Source of the DNA: Lachnospiraceae bacterium
GTDB taxonomy: Bacteria; Bacillota; Clostridia; Lachnospirales; Lachnospiraceae
Length of the DNA: 64,000 bases
NCBI GenBank assembly: GCA_024690605.1
Contig: JAILOV010000008.1
Span: 56,632-120,631, forward strand
Direction: 5' to 3'
Of the stretch, positions 1 through 7,222 are shown piece by piece; the first letter of the stretch is position 1, and each line of letters begins with the position of its first letter. Under the pieces are notes generated by a model, which was not told where the DNA came from, did not search any database, and was given only the letters and a program-made list of their open reading frames with translations. The translations under genes and the position numbers were made by a program.

Positions 1-2
1 CA

Positions 3-1019
3 AAGATCGGCGTGCTGGTGAAGGGAAGCAATTTCCTGGAGGCGATCGCCGACACGACGACGGTCGTCATGGACAAGACGGGGACGTTGACGGTCGGCGA
101 ATTCCGGGTGACCCGGATCTGCCCCGCGGCAGGGGACGAAACGGAGGCTTCGCTCCTGGAACTGGCGGCCTATGCCGAATCGCTCTCCACGCATCCGATC
201 GCCGGATCGATCGCGGAGGCGCATGCGGCAGCGGTTGCGCGCGGAGAAGCGGAACCGCTGCGGTCCGGGCGTGTCACGGACATGCAGGAGATCGCCGGTC
301 ACGGAACGCACTGCCTTCTGGACGGCAGAGTGCTGCTCGCCGGAAATGCCGCGCTGCTTAAGGAGAACGGCATAACAGACGATAAAATAACATCTGATAT
401 TGAAAAACACGCGGGCACTGTTGTGCTGATCGCCTTTGACGGTGTGTACCGCGGCGCGATCGTGATCGCCGACACGATCAAAAACGGAGCGGTCTCCGCG
501 ATCGCCGACATGAAGGCAGGCGGCGTGAGGAAGGTCGTGATGCTCACCGGTGACCGCAGAAAGGCTGCGGAAGCGGTGGCCGCAGAGCTTGGTATCGACG
601 AGGTGCACGCGGAGCTCCTGCCGGTTGACAAGGTGAACACGGTGGAAACGCTCCTCGCCGGGCAGCAGGGCAGGGACATGCTGGCCTTTGTCGGAGACGG
701 GATCAACGACGCGCCGGTGCTCATGCGTGCGGATGTCGGGATCGCGATGGGAAGTCTCGGATCGGATGCCGCGATCGAGGCGGCGGATATCGTGCTGATG
801 GATGACGATATCACAAAGATCGCCAGACTGGTCAGGATCGGACGACGGACGCTCAGGATCGTGCGGCAGAATGTTGTTTTTGCCATCGGTGTGAAACTTC
901 TTGTTCTGACGCTCGGCGCGCTGGGGATCGCCACGATGTGGCTCGCCGTGTTCGCCGATGTCGGCGTCGCCGTTCTCGCGATCCTGAATTCCATGCGGGC
1001 GTTGAAGGAAGGTCATTGA
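3..1019 (+). CDS. cadA: Zn/Cd/Pb-exporting P1B-type ATPase, C-terminal part (5' end outside window)
   Basis: Heavy-metal efflux pump of the inner membrane that drives metal export by ATP hydrolysis through a phospho-aspartate. The reading frame is open to the left edge, so the N-terminal metal-binding domain and first membrane helices lie outside. Seen: the phosphorylation motif DKTGTLT (Asp codon at 72-74), an HP motif (THPIAGSI) typical of P1B pumps, the TGD motif, the hinge GDGINDAP and two final membrane helices. The helix Lys (GVKLL) and Asp (VFADVG) match the IB-2 (ZntA/CadA) metal-site residues, which favours divalent Zn, Cd or Pb over copper. A terminator follows at 1057-1085. Family is firm; the exact metal is inferred. 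Confidence 0.93.
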   Translation, partial: KIGVLVKGSNFLEAIADTTTVVMDKTGTLTVGEFRVTRICPAAGDETEASLLELAAYAESLSTHPIAGSIAEAHAAAVARGEAEPLRSGRVTDMQEIAGHGTHCLLDGRVLLAGNAALLKENGITDDKITSDIEKHAGTVVLIAFDGVYRGAIVIADTIKNGAVSAIADMKAGGVRKVVMLTGDRRKAAEAVAAELGIDEVHAELLPVDKVNTVETLLAGQQGRDMLAFVGDGINDAPVLMRADVGIAMGSLGSDAAIEAADIVLMDDDITKIARLVRIGRRTLRIVRQNVVFAIGVKLLVLTLGALGIATMWLAVFADVGVAVLAILNSMRALKEGH

Positions 1020-1056
1020 TGACGGTTCCTCATGAAATCTTTGGATAACAGTCGGG

Positions 1057-1085
1057 AAAAGAGTTTCCTCCGGGAAGCTCTTTTT
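1057..1085 (+). terminator. Rho-independent terminator after the metal ATPase
   Basis: AAAAGAG/CTCTTTT and TTCC/GGAA arms around a short loop, ending in TTTTT. It lies 37 bases after the ATPase stop, just upstream of a TATAAT hexamer (1088-1093) that may be the -10 of the next gene; no good -35 was seen. Confidence 0.75.
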
Positions 1086-1143
1086 GATATAATATGGCGA
1101 TAGAAATCCGTGGCATCATTACAGTCAAAGGAGAACACAGCCC

Positions 1144-1227
1144 ATGATGAATAAAAAAGTGATCCGTGTGATCGCGCTGATCCTGGTGGTCGCCATGATC
1201 GTGACGATCCTGATCGGCATTCTGTAG
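1144..1227 (+). CDS. 27-residue single-span membrane peptide, Prli42/DUF4044-like
   Basis: Very short gene starting at ATG 1144 (MMNKKVIRVI...), with AAAGGAG about ten bases upstream. The product is a basic N-terminus (NKKVIR) followed by one hydrophobic helix to the stop. Small membrane proteins of this form, with an NKKV-R start and about 30 residues, are known in Firmicutes as Prli42, a membrane anchor for the stressosome in Listeria. I see only the shape and the N-terminal likeness; no stressosome genes are in the window. It lies between a terminator and an ABC remnant and probably has its own promoter (TATAAT 1088-1093). Coding is well supported by the ribosome site and the clean helix; function is inferred. 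Confidence 0.7.
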   Translation: MMNKKVIRVIALILVVAMIVTILIGIL

Positions 1228-1239
1228 GAGGGCCGGAAC

Positions 1240-1431
1240 ATGCAGCGATCATCGGGCGGCCGGTTCCGGGTGGACCCGGATCTGCGGGATATGGCAGAGG
1301 TGTTTCATATGCCTTTTTCCGCGCGACTGCGCTATCTTTATCTGCCCGCACTGACCGGGAAGAAACGCCGCGCGGATGCCCCGGAAGAGAGTGAAAGCGC
1401 CGGACAGCCGGACGGGGGGCAGACATCATGA
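1240..1431 (+). CDS. Short remnant of an ABC importer permease (EAA-loop fragment)
   Basis: A 63-residue protein whose residues about 11-39 (VDPDLRDMAEVFHMP, then RLRYLYLPAL) look like the cytoplasmic EAA loop of NitT/TauT-type permeases, the part that docks on the ATPase. None of the membrane helices that should flank this loop are present, and the C-terminus is a polar, low-complexity tail. The stop overlaps the start of the following ATPase gene by ATGA (1428-1431), so the two are translationally coupled. It begins 12 bases after the small membrane peptide with GGAGG in front. Either a decayed permease or a reduced adaptor kept for coupling; I cannot decide. Listed as CDS because frame and ribosome site are intact. 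Confidence 0.5.
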   Translation: MQRSSGGRFRVDPDLRDMAEVFHMPFSARLRYLYLPALTGKKRRADAPEESESAGQPDGGQTS

Positions 1432-2012
1432 CGATCGAACTGGAGCAGGTCGGCAAGCGTTACGGCGACAGGCAGGTGCTGCGGGAACTGACTCTGGATG
1501 TTTCGACGGACACCTGCTATGCGGTGACGGGGGAGGCCGGCAGCGGCAAGACGACACTTCTGCGTCTTCTCATGGGACTGGAGAAGCCCGATACGGGCAG
1601 GATCCGTCTGCTGGGAGACTATAAATACACATGGCTCGCCTGCGGTGCCGTGTTTGAACGGGATGCGCTGATCGAAGAGCTCTCCGCCGTCCGCAATGTT
1701 TCCGTGATCCGCAAGCTCACGAGCGACAAGGCAGCCAGAGAGGAACTGGTGAAGCTTCTGCCCGCAGAGCGGACGGAGATCCCTGTATGTGAACTTGGCA
1801 GGGCCGAGCGGCGTGCGGTCTGTATCGTGCGTGCGCTGTCCGTGCCCGCGGATCTGATCGTCATGGATGAACCGTTTGCCGGTATGTCGGATGATGAGCG
1901 GGCGTCTGCTGTCCGCTACATCATGGACAGGAAGGGCAGCACACCGCTTGTGATCGCCATGCGGGAGCGGTGTGAGGAGATCCGCAGTTTCAAGAACATC
2001 GCACTGTCCTGA
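1428..2012 (+). CDS. Degenerate ABC-type ATPase, NitT/TauT-like
   Basis: A 194-residue nucleotide-binding domain, shorter than the usual 240-260. Walker A is intact (GEAGSGKTT, residues about 36-44) and Walker B is intact (LIVMDEPF). The Q-loop glutamine is replaced (VFERDAL), the LSGGQ signature is reduced to LGRAERR, and the switch histidine is missing at the C-terminus (VIAMRERCEE). These losses suggest it binds ATP but may not cycle normally. It is coupled by ATGA to the permease fragment upstream, and no binding protein is nearby. The gene ends 12 bases from the convergent LysR gene. Family assignment is firm; activity is doubtful. Confidence 0.8.
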   Translation: MTIELEQVGKRYGDRQVLRELTLDVSTDTCYAVTGEAGSGKTTLLRLLMGLEKPDTGRIRLLGDYKYTWLACGAVFERDALIEELSAVRNVSVIRKLTSDKAAREELVKLLPAERTEIPVCELGRAERRAVCIVRALSVPADLIVMDEPFAGMSDDERASAVRYIMDRKGSTPLVIAMRERCEEIRSFKNIALS

Positions 2013-2024
2013 GCTCTTCCGGAT

Positions 2025-2969
2025 TTACTTTCCCGCGGCATCAGGTTCGACTCTTGCCGTTACCACGCGCTGAACAAAATCTTCCAGTGCCGGTCCGCGC
2101 GGTGTTCCCTTGCGGTATCCGTAGTGAACCGTAAATCTCGCGCTTTCTCCGAGCGTAAAAACATGGAAGGGGAAAAGATCCTGTCTGTTCAGCGCATCCG
2201 ACGTAATGCGGCGAGGAAAGAAGGAAAAAGCGGCGCCGCTGCGGCAGATCCAGATCTGTGCGTCAAAGGAATCCGCCTCGGCGTTGATGATCGGCGCAGG
2301 GATGTTTTCCTTCATGAAACGGTCCGCGAAGTGGGCGACGATATTGTTGCACTTGCTGCGGATATAAGGACAGCTTTTCAGGAGCGAAAAATTGCCGGTT
2401 GCGTGGATCTCACGAATGATCGCTTCCGCAGCGCCGCCGAAGGTGTTCTGCAGCAGTTCATCGGTGGCCAGCAGCACCACCTCATCCTCGAACATGGGCT
2501 GACAGACAAATGCAGGATCGTTCTCCGGGAAGTGGGCGATCGCGAGATCCAGGCTGCCCTTTCGGAGACCTTCGATGAGATCGTCGCCGGGCATTTCCAC
2601 AAAGCGGATCTGGGGGATCAGCATGTTCCGCGACGTGCTCATCATCAGCTTCGTGAAACGCTGGATCGCACCGGGGTAGGGGATGCCGATGCTGACGGTA
2701 TTGTCCATCCTTTCATCAAGATGGGTCAGTTCGGCCTGCATCTTGCGGTAATCGCGCAGGAGTCCCATTGCGTAGGAAAAGAAGATCTCCCCTGCCTTGG
2801 TCAGTTCCAGCGGTTTGGATCGGATAAACAGTTTATAGCCGATTTCTTTTTCGAGTGAGGCGATCTGACCGCTTAAGGTCTGCTGGGTGACATAAAGGCG
2901 GCTGGCCGCTTTGGTAAAGCTTTTGACTGTTGCCGTCGTCACAAAATAATCCAGATTCTGAAAATTCAT
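2025..2969 (-). CDS. LysR-family transcriptional regulator
   Basis: A 314-residue regulator with an N-terminal winged helix-turn-helix (MNFQNLDYFVTTATVKSFTK onward, residues 1-60) and a C-terminal periplasmic-binding-like effector domain from about residue 90. The start at 2969 is chosen because GGAGG lies ten bases upstream and the LysR fold begins exactly there; an upstream in-frame extension has no such site. A promoter (TTGTGA, 17 bases, TATAAT) lies at 3000-3028. The gene converges on the ABC remnant and is separated by about 160 bases from the aquaporin gene on the same strand, so its target is not evident. Effector unknown. Confidence 0.93.
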   Translation of the reverse strand: MNFQNLDYFVTTATVKSFTKAASRLYVTQQTLSGQIASLEKEIGYKLFIRSKPLELTKAGEIFFSYAMGLLRDYRKMQAELTHLDERMDNTVSIGIPYPGAIQRFTKLMMSTSRNMLIPQIRFVEMPGDDLIEGLRKGSLDLAIAHFPENDPAFVCQPMFEDEVVLLATDELLQNTFGGAAEAIIREIHATGNFSLLKSCPYIRSKCNNIVAHFADRFMKENIPAPIINAEADSFDAQIWICRSGAAFSFFPRRITSDALNRQDLFPFHVFTLGESARFTVHYGYRKGTPRGPALEDFVQRVVTARVEPDAAGK

Positions 2970-2999
2970 CGGCACAATCCTCCACAGGGAATTACCTGT

Positions 3000-3028
3000 A
3001 TTATAACGGAAAAAAGTCTGTTTCACAA
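3000..3028 (-). promoter_or_regulatory. Promoter of the LysR gene
   Basis: On the minus strand TTGTGA (3023-3028), 17-base spacer, perfect TATAAT (3000-3005), about 30 bases before the start codon. Confidence 0.7.
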
Positions 3029-3131
3029 GGGGGGATTGCTTTGATAGACTGATAATGGTCATCGGTTGCAGATCTCCCCAAGGTCCCCCAAGCCCATGTG
3101 TATGGAGCTTATGCGCCGGTGGCCTTTCTAC

Positions 3132-3818
3132 TTACTTCTCCAGATACCTGTATACCACAGCCGCGAGTGCCGCGCCGATGAAGGGTCCGACGATGAAGAC
3201 CCAAAGGCAGGCAAGCGGAGCGGCGTTACCGCTGATCGCCGCCATGACCGCGGGACCGAAGCTTCTGGCCGGATTGACCGAGGTGCCGGTCAGACCGATG
3301 CCGAGGATGTGGACGAGCACCAGCGTGAAGCCGATGACCACGCCGCCGAAGGAGCCGTGACCGGCCTTTTTGGAGGTCACGCCGAGGATCGTCAGCACGA
3401 AGATGAAGGTGAGCAGGACCTCAACGAGGAGGCCGGCGAACGCACTGCCGTTCACCCCCGCAAGTCCGTTGGAGCCGAAACCGCCGGTCTGATCCGTCAC
3501 ACCGCCGGCTCCCCAGATGGCCGCGAGCAGACCGGAGCCGACGAGCGCGCCGATGCACTGCGCGATCACGTAGCCGGCGAAGTCACCGGCCTTCATGCCG
3601 CCGCTTATCAGCACGCCGAGGGAGACCGCCGGATTGATGTGGCAGCCGGAGATGTTGCCGACGCAGTAGGCCATGCCGACGATGGTCAGGCCGAAGGCGA
3701 GCGCCGTCAGCAGGTAGCCGCAGCCGTTTGCCGCGTCACAGCCGACGAGCATGGCCGTGCCGCAACCGATGAGCACCAGCGTCATGGTGCCGATACATTC
3801 CGCGATATACTTTTTCAT
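3132..3818 (-). CDS. aqpZ: Aquaporin, water-selective AqpZ type
   Basis: Six-helix channel of 228 residues with the two half-helix motifs (HINPAVS near the first third and VNPARS near the C-terminus). The selectivity filter can be read by alignment with E. coli AqpZ: Phe in the LAFGLT helix, His in LVLVH, Thr in TGTSVN and the Arg of NPARS. This set is that of water channels and not of glycerol facilitators, which carry Trp/Gly/Phe. The start at 3818 follows GGAGG at good spacing; an upstream in-frame ATG is less likely. Its promoter lies at 3869-3896 and is divergent from the GIY-YIG gene. Family certain; water selectivity inferred from residues. Confidence 0.93.
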   Translation of the reverse strand: MKKYIAECIGTMTLVLIGCGTAMLVGCDAANGCGYLLTALAFGLTIVGMAYCVGNISGCHINPAVSLGVLISGGMKAGDFAGYVIAQCIGALVGSGLLAAIWGAGGVTDQTGGFGSNGLAGVNGSAFAGLLVEVLLTFIFVLTILGVTSKKAGHGSFGGVVIGFTLVLVHILGIGLTGTSVNPARSFGPAVMAAISGNAAPLACLWVFIVGPFIGAALAAVVYRYLEK

Positions 3819-3828
3819 ATCTGCCTCC

Positions 3829-3858
3829 TTGTCAATTGAAACGGGAAAGTTATATAAT
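3829..3858 (+). promoter_or_regulatory. Promoter of the GIY-YIG gene
   Basis: Plus strand TTGTCA (3829-3834), 18-base spacer, TATAAT (3853-3858). It interleaves with the leader of the divergent aquaporin transcript. Confidence 0.55.
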
Positions 3859-3868
3859 ATCACTAGTT

Positions 3869-3896
3869 ATTATAGACGGATACCGCGAAAAGTCAA
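3869..3896 (-). promoter_or_regulatory. Promoter of the aquaporin gene
   Basis: Minus strand TTGACT (3891-3896), 16-base spacer, TATAAT (3869-3874). Confidence 0.7.
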
Positions 3897-3914
3897 ATTC
3901 GGAAAGGAGCGCCG

Positions 3915-4193
3915 ATGGCCGCCTTTGTCTACATGCTTGAATGCGCGGACGGCACACTCTACACCGGGTGGACCAATGATCTGGAAAAGCGCGTGCGGGA
4001 TCACAACACGCCGGGAAAAGGCGCCAAATACACGCGGAGCCGGATGCCGTGCCGGCTGGTCTATCGGGAATGCTGCACCGATAAACAGGCGGCCATGCGC
4101 CGCGAATGGGAGATCAAGCACCGGCTGTCCAGGGAGAAAAAACTGGCTCTGATCGCGTCTTTTAAGGGAGAGATCACACCTGACGGCACGTGA
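3915..4193 (+). CDS. GIY-YIG nuclease-domain protein, YhbQ/UPF0213 type
   Basis: A 92-residue single-domain protein. The GIY-YIG core is visible as FVYMLECADGTLYTGWT (residues 4-20, with variant tripeptides VYM and YTG), followed by the conserved Arg (EKRVRDH) and Glu (REWEIKH) of the family. Such stand-alone domains occur in most bacteria; DNA repair or recombination roles have been proposed but the physiological substrate is unclear. The start at 3915 has GAAAGGAG in front. It is a single gene, divergent from the aquaporin and followed by a gene with its own promoter at 4201. Confidence 0.9.
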   Translation: MAAFVYMLECADGTLYTGWTNDLEKRVRDHNTPGKGAKYTRSRMPCRLVYRECCTDKQAAMRREWEIKHRLSREKKLALIASFKGEITPDGT

Positions 4194-4200
4194 AATCCTG

Positions 4201-4228
4201 TTGACAGAGGCCGGTGTTGTGCTATACT
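4201..4228 (+). promoter_or_regulatory. Promoter giving a probably leaderless mRNA
   Basis: TTGACA (4201-4206), 16-base spacer, TATACT (4223-4228). The downstream ATG begins at 4236, seven bases after the -10, which is where transcription would start. No Shine-Dalgarno fits between. Confidence 0.7.
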
Positions 4229-4235
4229 AAAGACC

Positions 4236-4907
4236 ATGCAGGACGAGACGAAGAAAAACTGGAAGAGCCTGTTGTTTCCGCTGGTCTGGGAGGCGTTATT
4301 TGTCGCCTCCTATCTTGTTGTCGCATTGCGGGACGACAAGCGGCATTTCTCCCTGACGCTGTATTTCATGTTCTTTTTCTATCTCGGTCTTCTCGTCTAT
4401 TATCGCAGAGATTTTTCCCTTAAGGAATTTTTCCTGAATTTCACAAAATGGAAGGAGTTTATCCTGCCGGTGATGTTCACGGCCGCCGGTGCCGCTCTTG
4501 CGCGCGCGGTCTTTTCCTGTGTGGGGACGAAGCTCTTCCCCGATTCGCTGAATATCGTGCTGCCGCTCGCATACAGCAGCAACGTGTTCGAGACGATCCT
4601 GTTCGCGCTGACCGTGATGCTGCTCAAGCCCGTGGCGAGCGAGCTGTTCTTCCGCAAGGGCTGGATCGACTTCTCCGGCCGCGGGATCTTCCTTTTCACC
4701 GTTGTGACCGGATTTCTCCTGGAGGCGGTCACACGGAGCATCACGCCCCTCGGCATTCTGGAGACGGTGCTGTTAGCTGTTCCCTTTGTGATCGCCTACT
4801 GCGTGACGAAAAATGTTTATGTTTCCCTGTTCGTGCATCTGATCTTCGGCATCGTCGTCAACATGCCGGATGTGATCTATGATTTCATGCGTCTTGCGCT
4901 GGCTTAA
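4236..4907 (+). CDS. CPBP-family (Abi) intramembrane protease-like protein
   Basis: Polytopic membrane protein of 223 residues with about seven hydrophobic segments. The CPBP core is recognisable as SELFFRKGW (residues about 145-153) and the late helix VHLIFG. In typical members motif 1 is EExxxR; here one Glu is replaced (ASELFFRKG), so only a single Glu and the Arg are kept. The family cuts or processes peptides in the membrane, for example in bacteriocin immunity. The gene is probably read from a leaderless transcript, and its 3' end overlaps the next gene by 29 bases. Confidence 0.7.
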   Translation: MQDETKKNWKSLLFPLVWEALFVASYLVVALRDDKRHFSLTLYFMFFFYLGLLVYYRRDFSLKEFFLNFTKWKEFILPVMFTAAGAALARAVFSCVGTKLFPDSLNIVLPLAYSSNVFETILFALTVMLLKPVASELFFRKGWIDFSGRGIFLFTVVTGFLLEAVTRSITPLGILETVLLAVPFVIAYCVTKNVYVSLFVHLIFGIVVNMPDVIYDFMRLALA

Positions 4908-7212
4908 GGCGCTTGTCCTGTCCGGCAGACTCCTGCCGGCCTTTTTTCTGCTCGTTTTTCCCCTTCTTTTCGACGGCTGCGGTGCGGCGGAAGCATCACC
5001 GATGGCGGAGGACAGCCGGGACTGTATCTGGCGGTTCACGGATGTGCCGCTGGCATCGTCGGTCGAGGAATCGGAGGGACGCATGGACGGCGGCGGCCGT
5101 GCGGAGGCGGTCTTTCTGTCCGGGGACAGGATCTGTACGGTGGTCAGCCGGTACGGCGACATGGGCGAGGAATTCGTGCTGTTCAGCTGCGACACGGACG
5201 GGGAAAACGTGACCGAGATCCCGTTGGCCGCAGACGGGGGTGTGTTCCCGGATCCCGAAGCGGAGGGGGGCGAGGCGAATTTCACCAGGTTTTGCGCGGC
5301 GGACGGCAATCTCTATGCGCTGGAACAGATCCATGTCTTCGATGAGGAGACGGGGCAGGATAAAAACAGTTTCGCGCTGGTGTGCATGACATCGGAGGGT
5401 GAAGTCCGGGCGCGTCATGAACTGGCCGCACCGGCAGATCTTGCGCCGGATGATTATTATTATATCGACAATATGCTTCCCATCGGAGAAGGGAAGCTTC
5501 TGTTCAAAGACACGCGCGGGCTTTTTACGGTGGATACGGAGAGCGGCGCACAACGGCGGGTCTATCAGACGGAAAACGACTATTTCGACGGGACGGTCTC
5601 CGTGCTCCGGGGAAACAAGGCCCTTTTGGGGGTCTGGGAGAAAAACGGTTATATCTACAGGCGGATCGATACGGAGGCGGGGAAACTCGCGGACGATGTG
5701 GAGCTGCCGGATGACGTGAACAGCTCCGTGATCTATCCGGGGCTCTCGCGCGACGGATTCTATTATGCCGGCCGGGCTGTCTGGGCTTTTGATCTCGGAC
5801 GCGGGAAAAGGGACAAGGTGATCGATTTTGTCGCCTCCGATCTGCTGGTCGACGACGTGAGGGGACTGGCGGAGCTGCCGGACGGCCGGATCGCGATGAT
5901 CACGATGGTCTGGGCGAATGAGAGGCAGCAGCCGTCGTTGCTGATCGGCACACACATTCCGCCGTCCGAGGTAAAGGACAGGGAGGAGATCACGATCTCG
6001 GGTGTCTGGCTGAACCGGACCATCATGAGCAGAGCCGTCGCCTTCAATCAGGAGAATGAGGATTACCGCATCCGGATCGTCGATTATTCGCAGTACCAGT
6101 CGGATAATGACTGGAGTTATCCCTACACGAAGCTGAACACCGATATCGTTTCGGGCTATATTCCCGATATCCTGATCATCGATGACATGATGCCGGTGGA
6201 AAGCTACATCAACAAAGGCATTCTCCGAGACCTGACACCGTTGCTCGCGGAGGATGAGGAACTCTCGCGGACGGCGTTTCTTGATAACATTTTTGATGCC
6301 TACCGGATCGACGGGAAACTCTATGAGCTGATCCCTTCGTTTACCGTTACGACCGGTGTCATGCGCGCATCCCTCGTGAACGGCAGGAAGACACTGACCA
6401 TGCAGGACCTCCGGCAGATCTGCGGCGAACAGGGGATCGATATCAAGAACAGCTTCGGCCAGATGACGAGAGACACGCTGATGAGCATGCTGCTCTACGT
6501 GCAGGGGATGGAATATGTCGATCTCAAGACCGGGAAATGCGCGTTTGATTCCCCTGCGTTCATCGATCTGCTGGAACTGGCCAAAACCTTTCCGGTAAAG
6601 GAAAACGACGATTATGAGAGCGGTCAGACGGCTTACCGCGAAGGCCGCGCGGCGCTCATGCTCTACGGCATCAGTGATTTCAAGGATTATCCGCGGCTGC
6701 GCTACGGCTATTTCGGTGATGAGATCTCGATGATCGGGATCCCGGGCGGCGAGGGCAGCAGCACGGTGATCCAGCCGCAGATGCAGATCGCGATCACGAC
6801 ATCGGCAAAGCATCCGGAAGCCGTCTGGTCCTTTGTCCGGGAATTTCTGTCCGAACAGGAGCAGGATGCGGTCCAGTGGGGATTTCCCGTGCGCATCGAC
6901 AGTCTGGAAAAAAAGGCGGAGAAGGCAAAGGAGCGTCCCTACTACTTCGACGAGACCGGGAAAAAAGTGGAGTATGACGAGTCGTGGTGGATCGGCGGGC
7001 AGGAGATCCCGATGCCGGCGATCTCCGATGAGGAGATCGCGATGATGCAGGAGTTTCTCGGCGGCTGCGATCGCAGGGTCTTCAACAACAGCACCGTGAG
7101 CAACATCATCAACGAGGAGGCCGCGGCATTTTTTGAGGGGGTAAAGAGCGCCGAAGAGGTGGCGAAGATCATTCAGAGCCGGGCACAGATCTATGTGCAC
7201 GAGAACAGATAA
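4879..7212 (+). CDS. Beta-propeller/extracellular solute-binding fusion lipoprotein
   Basis: A 777-residue exported protein. The N-terminus has a basic stretch, a hydrophobic helix and a Cys in LLFDGCG that suggests a lipoprotein, though the lipobox is not perfect. Residues about 60-370 form repeating short beta-rich units with aromatic/Gly turns (FDGTVSVLRGNKALLGV, GLSRDGFYYAGRAVWAF), which I read as a propeller-like sensor domain. From about residue 370 a family-1 extracellular binding protein follows (VAFNQENEDYRIRIVDYSQY, PDILIIDDMMPVESYINKG). It overlaps the preceding CPBP gene by 29 bases and stops 10 bases before the GH36 start. No permease is adjacent, so it may serve another transporter or act as a sensor. 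The binding domain is firm; the propeller is inferred. Confidence 0.8.
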   Translation: MISCVLRWLKALVLSGRLLPAFFLLVFPLLFDGCGAAEASPMAEDSRDCIWRFTDVPLASSVEESEGRMDGGGRAEAVFLSGDRICTVVSRYGDMGEEFVLFSCDTDGENVTEIPLAADGGVFPDPEAEGGEANFTRFCAADGNLYALEQIHVFDEETGQDKNSFALVCMTSEGEVRARHELAAPADLAPDDYYYIDNMLPIGEGKLLFKDTRGLFTVDTESGAQRRVYQTENDYFDGTVSVLRGNKALLGVWEKNGYIYRRIDTEAGKLADDVELPDDVNSSVIYPGLSRDGFYYAGRAVWAFDLGRGKRDKVIDFVASDLLVDDVRGLAELPDGRIAMITMVWANERQQPSLLIGTHIPPSEVKDREEITISGVWLNRTIMSRAVAFNQENEDYRIRIVDYSQYQSDNDWSYPYTKLNTDIVSGYIPDILIIDDMMPVESYINKGILRDLTPLLAEDEELSRTAFLDNIFDAYRIDGKLYELIPSFTVTTGVMRASLVNGRKTLTMQDLRQICGEQGIDIKNSFGQMTRDTLMSMLLYVQGMEYVDLKTGKCAFDSPAFIDLLELAKTFPVKENDDYESGQTAYREGRAALMLYGISDFKDYPRLRYGYFGDEISMIGIPGGEGSSTVIQPQMQIAITTSAKHPEAVWSFVREFLSEQEQDAVQWGFPVRIDSLEKKAEKAKERPYYFDETGKKVEYDESWWIGGQEIPMPAISDEEIAMMQEFLGGCDRRVFNNSTVSNIINEEAAAFFEGVKSAEEVAKIIQSRAQIYVHENR

Positions 7213-7222
7213 GGAGGGGACC

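Noticed and set aside
3060..3070. CATCGGTTGCA, similar to the right half of the LacI-type operator
   Set aside because: The left half does not match and the site lies behind the aquaporin gene, not at a sugar promoter; probably chance.
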